Of a DNA stretch of 64,000 nucleotides, positions 58,990 to 64,000 are shown piece by piece. The notes beneath the pieces were generated by a model that searched no databases, had not been told where the DNA came from, and was given only the letters and a program-made list of their open reading frames with translations. This stretch comes from Rhizophagus clarus (lineage: Eukaryota; Glomeromycota; Glomeromycetes; Glomerales; Glomeraceae): assembly GCA_015698045.1 (NCBI GenBank), contig BLAL01000080.1, forward strand, positions 2,501 to 66,500, read 5' to 3'. Made by a program: the position numbers and the translations under genes. Numbering within the stretch: the first letter of the stretch is position 1; every line of letters starts with the position of its first letter.

Positions 58990-59827
58990 CTAAAGGAAAT
59001 TCTCGACATGGGTATTTGGATTTAGCTGATCTATCACTTCTTTGCTAATATTATAACACCCTTCCAAATTAATATATTTTAAATTAAGACATGATCTAGC
59101 AACTTCTTTGATAGTCATATCAGAAATAATTTCACAAAAGGTAATATCAAGATGCTGGAGCTTTGGGTTGGAGCGAATAATACTGCAAATTGAATGTTCG
59201 GTAATCTCTGTACGGTAGGCAAGATTTAAATATTCTAATTTATGGCATGACTTCGCGATTCTCCATAGACCTCCATCATCCACTTCTCAATAACGAAAGC
59301 TTCTAAAGCCACCTGACTGATCATCACACAGATTGAGATACTTCAGATTCAGGTATGAATCTGCTATCAGTTCTAATGCTCTATTACTAAATCCTATGCT
59401 ATTTTTGAAACTCAAATGGATTATGTTTGGGTATGAATGTACAATGCTTATAATTTTTTTTATCTGAAAGTGAATGGTAGTATGATATTTCGAGATGAGT
59501 TACATTTGAGCAATAAACTGGCTTTGGCTTCCTACGTACTAGCTTTATGAATTTTTTCAATTGAGAGAGATCCTTTGCACATTCTATTCTTATGAATTTA
59601 TTTAATTGGGGGCGATCCTTTGCAAGGTAATTATAATCATTTGGAAGAGATTGTCCAGGATATAAGTCTTTTCCCTTTAGCTCAATACGCCTCCATAAGA
59701 TAGGGGCACCACATCTGTACCAAAGCTGGCTAACAAATAGAGCAGGGTGGAGGGATTTATCTATCAATAAAAAATATAGAATCTGCTCTAATAGTTCCGG
59801 TAAATTAAAAATGCTTGAATGCGCCAT
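58990..59827 (-). pseudogene. F-box / leucine-rich-repeat protein, broken
   Basis: ATG 59827. F-box at residues 5-45 (FNLPELLEQILYFLL ... FVSQLWYRCGAPILWRR), as in SCF ubiquitin-ligase adaptors. Near 59460 an A-run slip moves the frame into IISIVHSYPNIIHLSFKNS, and TGA at 59287-59289 precedes leucine-rich repeats of the RNI type ([47 protein letters not shown]). Downstream of the TAG at 58990 the frame continues to DPIRVEIERVLISRE and FMTVDSGADHPI, a retropepsin-like scrap that is perhaps not part of this gene. Fungal F-box/LRR genes are greatly expanded in Rhizophagus. Confidence 0.75.
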
Positions 59828-59893
59828 AAATATTCTGTTTTATATGTTGTATCTTTAAACGAAAAAAATAAAGTTAGCTATAGTGCAAAGTGA

Positions 59894-60359
59894 TCACTGC
59901 TCCAGACTATTGGTTGGGTTGGGAAAATCAGTCATAGCTCGGATCTGACTATCAGATAATGTCAAAATGTAATTTACTTCTTTGAATGGGATCGCAAAAT
60001 TATCTTCTAATAATAGTTTTGAATTGCGTATATCCAAAGTTGCACCACTTTTTCGGAACCAAGGACCTCCCAAGGTTAAATCAGGAAAATGGTCTGGCCA
60101 ATCTGGTGCAACAAGTATGAATTCAGTGGGTATGCTTTTATACTTCTTGCCATCTTCAAAACCAATATGCAGATTGACCTTTGACCTTTCCTAATGTGGG
60201 ATAGGATGCATCCGGAATCTCAATACGATTGCTTTCACTATGATATGTAGTTCCTAATTCACCAATATGTTTTTGGCTAATGTAATTTACATTGGCGCTC
60301 GTATTAATTGATGTCTCAATAGGAATATTTTCTTCGACTACACAATTCACGCACACCAT
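59894..60359 (-). pseudogene. Retropepsin-like aspartic protease relic
   Basis: ATG 60359. Active-site block SINTSANVNYISQKHIGELG, in which the D-T-G-A expected by the family reads N-T-S-A; both changes are G-to-A transitions. Then EIPDASYPTLGKVKG, a frameshift near 60180, and GFEDGKKYKSIPTEF with LTLGGPWFRKSGATLDI. The domain is that of gag-type proteases as found in Ty3 elements; no other retroelement part is near. Relation to the protease of 31999-35476 is distant. Confidence 0.68.
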
Positions 60360-60424
60360 TTTTTATTATAGCATATAATATTCAGATATAAAAAATAACC
60401 TCTATCACTGCGGACTGGCATTTA

Positions 60425-61605
60425 TCAGGATAATATATTTGGAGGAAATGGTCTCGTATAATCAGCCAGAACATTATCACCATTACAGTATATCAATAAG
60501 ATTAATCCATTTTTTCTTTTATCTTTGCCTGATTCCCTGACCTCTTTGAATAATTGCAAGAAGGTGAGTCGTTCATTATGCCGTAGTGTTCTACTGATAC
60601 AGCTCTGCCTACTACTTGTCTGCAAGCCAATTTTCGCAAATATTGACGATAAGAATCATTCCTACCCCCATGGATCCTGCTAGCGTAGTCCGCACCTATT
60701 ACCCTTAATTTACGTGAAGTAATTCCATGCTCAGTTATAGTGGTATTAATTGGATTTACGTTAACTATACCACTACGATTTTTTTGTAAGAAAGTGAATT
60801 TTTCCGGTATTGCGTTCTGAATCCAGGTGAGCAACTCTTTTGCTCGTATTAGATCTTTTTCCATTGAGAGAAAAGGTCGGGGTTCTCCTGATCCTGTTTC
60901 ACCCTTAATTTTGGAGTAACCAGTACAATACCAACTATAATTGGACTTATACTACATCTCGTCTGATGTATCATATTTATCAATAGAAAGACCAGCAACA
61001 TCTGCCGGTCGCATAGACAACATTATCATTATATCAACCAGATTTTTCTTAGAAGGAGACAAGGAAATATCGCATTTGTCGAGTCTTTCCTGAACCTTTT
61101 CTAAGTAGTAATGTTCAGGGCATTCAAAGCCCTCATCTTCATCAAATATATGCCGGTGTGCTTGAATTTTGTTCGATTCTGTAGTAATATGTGGAATTTT
61201 GGTCGCTTCTTTTTTGAAATAATCAGCTCCACGATCGCGTAACTTTTTTCGCAATAAAGTGAGCCGAGAACTTCCTGCGACTGGATTAGGTGCAGAACCG
61301 GCCAGATCATTTGAAATTTCTTTTATTTTCTCGGGTGGAAAGTCGTTGTCCACAATTTTTTGAGCAATTTTATCAACAGTATCCCTACCTTCTTCACGCT
61401 TTCCAGTAGGTCGAATAGGAATGAGAACTTCTACTTGTTCCTTAGTAAGCCCTAATTGTCGAAAACGTGTTTTGGCATTGGATCTTACCTTGCGATCATC
61501 CCTCAAACTTTTGTTAATTTCCTCTGTATATTTAGCTAGTTCGAATGATGGAGTTTCAGAGGTCCATTTATGGCGTTCCATGAAATCTGTAGCTACTTTT
61601 GCCAT
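60425..61605 (-). pseudogene. Tyrosine-recombinase-like protein, broken
   Basis: ATG 61605 to about 60952 (TAG), then in the same frame to 60502, with a shifted tail to 60425. An N-terminal helical domain with FRQLGLTKEQVEVLIPIRPT is followed by a catalytic-type fold: LVDIMIMLSMRPADVAGLSI (first conserved Arg in a helix start), SMEKDLIRAKELLTWIQNAI, RKLRVIGADYASRIHGGRN (a position where His-x-x-Arg is usual and Tyr stands), and a tail with the expected tyrosine region unclear. This layout is that of the YR/phage-integrase-like family I recall in these fungi. Two stops or shifts. Confidence 0.6.
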
Positions 61606-61874
61606 ATTATTTTTACGACACTATAGTCAAGAATATTAAAATGTACCAACTTTATATTACGTACAAAAAAGTTCAATTTGAAAATTTATATCCTGTCATT
61701 TCACTACACCATGGTCGGTGAGCAAAAAGAATATTATAATTCTCGCTCTAGCTGGGATGTTTTACATATATTTGAAATTTGTGGGTAGATAGGATATGCG
61801 AAAAAAAATATATAGTCATGGAACCCCCATTCCAAGGCTATGAATGATCTAAGACTGAAATGTTATAGTAATAT

Positions 61875-62368
61875 TTAGTAAAACGTTCTTGCTAGAGTTA
61901 ATATATGTTCTGGCCCTAAAACATCTGTCTTGATAAATGCATCGCATAAAGCTTCCAGTCTATACTTTGAAGGAGCTAAATTCGGATGATGGAGGAATTT
62001 CATGAGTACGTTACTCCTCCAAGCTTTTGTCTCTTCATGCTCCCAGCATAATTTTAATAGTTGGCATAAAGTGAAATTGTGCCAATTAGCTTGGAGCAAG
62101 ATTTGCAATAGACTTATTTTTTCGTTAACTACCGCTAGTAAACTTCTTTCTGATACGATGCCCCAAATACGATAGGAGATGAAAGAGAGATACCTTCTTA
62201 ATATTGGCAATTCATGTAAAGGCGGAATTAAAAGCCTTTCTTCTTTCCAATGCATATAGCCTTCGAATAGCATTTTATGATATATGACCCATTTATAGCT
62301 ATCATGCGATTAGATTTGGGGTTATATATTTTTTCGTAAGCTTCTGTCAGTTGATCTAATGTATCCAT
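61875..62368 (-). pseudogene. Helical protein, frameshifted
   Basis: ATG 62368 (MDTLDQLTEAYEKIYNPK) and a one-base slip near 62274 into MLFEGYMHWKEERLLIPPLH, ending at 61875 with LEALCDAFIKTDVLGPEHIL. No family recognised; the two pieces combine into about 165 residues. Confidence 0.45.
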
Positions 62369-62477
62369 AACGTTAGTATGAAAAGATAATTTATCTCATT
62401 ATAATACCGATTAATTTAAATACATATTTATTATAAAATTAAAAGTGAAAGAGGGTTTTATATCCTAAAATACTTAC

Positions 62478-62858
62478 ATGGCTCCCTATACTTGCCCATA
62501 TATCAAGAGGGATGGCACTATTTGTGGAAATAACTGCTGGCTCCCTGAAGGATGTTATAGGCACTGGAAATTGTATGAAAAGAATTCGAAAAAAAGACCC
62601 TGCCTTATTTGTGGATTTCCTACTGATGCTGATTTGGGGTATTGTTCCAAAAATTGTTCCAAATATTCTGCAAAGTATCATTCGCATAAAAACCGGATGA
62701 GGCAGAAACGTAAGGCTGAGGCCCGTCAACCTGGAATCCCTGAAGCTCCAATTTTCGAGCTGAGTAATGTGGTTAGACCCCTTCAACCCAGAATCTATGA
62801 AAATCCAGTTTCCGAGTCGAATGATGAGGATTTTGGTCTTGATCTCTTTGGGGATTAG
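62478..62858 (+). CDS. Zinc-ribbon-type protein, intact, 126 residues
   Basis: ATG 62478, TAG 62858. Two Cys clusters, MAPYTCPYIKRDGTICG with NNCWLPEGCYRHW, and RPCLICGFPT with LGYCSKNCSKY, look like paired zinc fingers, followed by a basic stretch (HKNRMRQKRKAEARQ) and an acidic end. Possibly a DNA- or RNA-binding regulator. No lesions. Confidence 0.65.
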   Translation: MAPYTCPYIKRDGTICGNNCWLPEGCYRHWKLYEKNSKKRPCLICGFPTDADLGYCSKNCSKYSAKYHSHKNRMRQKRKAEARQPGIPEAPIFELSNVVRPLQPRIYENPVSESNDEDFGLDLFGD

Positions 62859-62976
62859 TGGTTAGCTCAAAATTTAGAGCATTAGGAATCTCTCTGAATT
62901 ATCTGCCGGAAAGTAAGCAAAAAAAATATTATATAAAATAATAGCAAAAGAATATCCTAGCAGATAGTATAAATCG

Positions 62977-63029
62977 AGGGTAGCCTTCTGCGTAAACTAT
63001 TATATAAATATTGGCAGAAGGCTACCCCT
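62977..63029 (-). repeat. 53-bp palindromic repeat, right member of the inverted pair
   Basis: AGGGTAGCCTTCTGC and GCAGAAGGCTACCCCT form a stem of about 15 bp around an AT loop that is the inverse of the loop at 25694-25745. It starts directly after the stop codon of the next gene (63031, minus strand), so it may also work as a 3'-end hairpin. Confidence 0.8.
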
Positions 63030-63030
63030 A

Positions 63031-63987
63031 TTAACATATATCGAATAAATCTTGAGTTTCTTGTGTAATTTGCGCGTTATTTGCTAAACCAGGATCGAGA
63101 GATGTTTTGCTATCTTCCTCTAATAATAATTCATCGGGAGTGAGTTTACTATAGGCATATCGGATATCTTCTCCATTATTTCAATATACCTCTTCCCCAG
63201 TCTGATATGAAGGCAACTTGGGAGCATCCTCACCATCAAATGAGCCAACCAGGTGATATTGTGTACGTTTTTTATTAGTAGCTTTAAATTTCAGCCCGTA
63301 TGTAGCATATAGTGCTGAATTTAACAAGCCAAGTTTCGCCTTATCCGTTTTTAATCCTGATTTTTTAGCTCTACGCGAAGCATCTGTATTGTCGAATACT
63401 CTAGCCATTTTGGGAACTAAATCCTGAAGATGTGATATCGATTCAGAAGAATCTATATGCGCTTTAACATCGTCAGCTTTATATCGCGCCCTATCGTCAA
63501 TGTCTTTAGCAGGTGTACAGATCCTTAGTAATTCCAGGCAAATTCGATGTCTCTCAGCCCGAGTGGCTACAGCGAGTTTATCATCCCTATAATCTTTACG
63601 AATAATAGCCTCAACAGCCGTTTCATTGCTAATACCAGCATCTCGCAATTGCCTATAAGCTCTGAATCATCTCATATGATTATAACCACCATACTTCGAA
63701 ATGAAATTTTCAGTCAATAATTCAGGCGAAATCTCATAACATTCCACGATATGGTGCCGGTCTAGAGAACGCATTTCTTCTAAAGTCTTCTTCGGCTTAT
63801 TCTCCAAAAATTCAGCAGTCTCATGATCAACAATCGTAGCATTAGAGAAATTTGATATTTCCTCTGCTTTAACGATAGAAGAACTCGCCTTCACTATTTG
63901 GGATAGCGATGTCGTAGTATCTTCAGGTTTAGGAATAGATTCTATGATGGAAATTATCATACCCGCCTTTCGGAGAAAATCAACCAT
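63031..63987 (-). pseudogene. C-terminal part of a possible replication protein
   Basis: Open to the window edge; the first Met is at 63987, with readable sequence above it, so the gene probably starts outside. TGA at about 63667 (Trp or Arg) and 63181 interrupt one frame that ends TAA 63031-63033. Blocks: EEMRSLDRHHIVECYEISPE, AVEAIIRKDYRDDKLAVATR, ERHRICLELLRICTPAKDID, and KLGLLNSALYATYGLKFKAT followed by RTQYHLVGSFDG. The last block resembles the C-termini of origin-binding helicases or primases of large DNA viruses (N-x-h-L-x-x-h-Y-G-h). Weak; needs a profile search. Confidence 0.4.
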
Positions 63988-64000
63988 CCTCCAACCAAAT

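Noticed and set aside
25694..63029. Calling the 37.3-kb interval a complete Polinton
   Set aside because: No 5-6 bp target duplication at the palindromes, polymerase of the wrong priming type, no capsid genes, and similar coding DNA outside the right palindrome.

Overview
The window looks like nuclear DNA of an arbuscular mycorrhizal fungus (Glomeromycotina, Rhizophagus-like). Reasons: very AT-rich transposon-dense DNA, short GT-AG introns, a Crinkler header, and several proteins whose style I associate with the expanded Rhizophagus families (SPRY, kinase tails, SAM-like tails, F-box/LRR, gag-protease). The species was not tested by any search.

Left part (1 to about 24.7 kb): transposon-rich, almost gene-free. 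It holds a spliced pogo/Tigger-type transposase cut by the window edge; relics of a kinase tail, a SPRY protein and a SAM-like protein; two copies of a 1.4-1.5 kb non-autonomous element with 4-bp target duplications (5959-7369, 18542-20061); a complete 5.0 kb Mutator-like element with about 740-bp inverted ends, 9-bp duplications and a broken FAR1/MULE/SWIM transposase (8696-13727); a Tc1/mariner-type transposase split by a 1.17 kb insertion; and long tandem arrays, one with units resembling mini-exons.

Right part (about 24.75 kb to the end): base composition changes abruptly and genes become dense on both strands. A large-DNA-virus-type family B DNA polymerase, a retroviral-type (rve) integrase running into a zinc-ribbon/Vsr-like nuclease, an A32-like packaging ATPase, a tyrosine-recombinase-like protein and a possible replication-protein C-terminus lie among coiled-coil and membrane proteins, gag-protease and retropepsin proteins, a Crinkler effector with a nuclease tail, SAM, F-box/LRR and zinc-finger proteins. 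I read this as an endogenised, decaying virus-like element (Polinton/giant-virus-like mosaic) carrying host-type and effector-type cargo. No capsid gene is visible, and neither outer boundary is proven. Two inverted 52-53 bp palindromes (25694-25745 and 62977-63029) bracket 37.3 kb of it and are the best internal candidates for termini.

Decay is striking. Many right-part genes carry in-frame stops, mostly TGA or TAG in places where Arg or Trp fits, plus replaced catalytic residues (integrase E to K, Walker A G to E, retropepsin D-T-G to N-T-S) that fit C-to-T/G-to-A transitions. Frameshifts sit in A or G homopolymers. A few genes stay open, notably a seven-exon 458-residue gene at 39494-41587. 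Small host-type DNA transposons with clear target duplications have inserted inside the block, so it has been in the genome long enough to be colonised.
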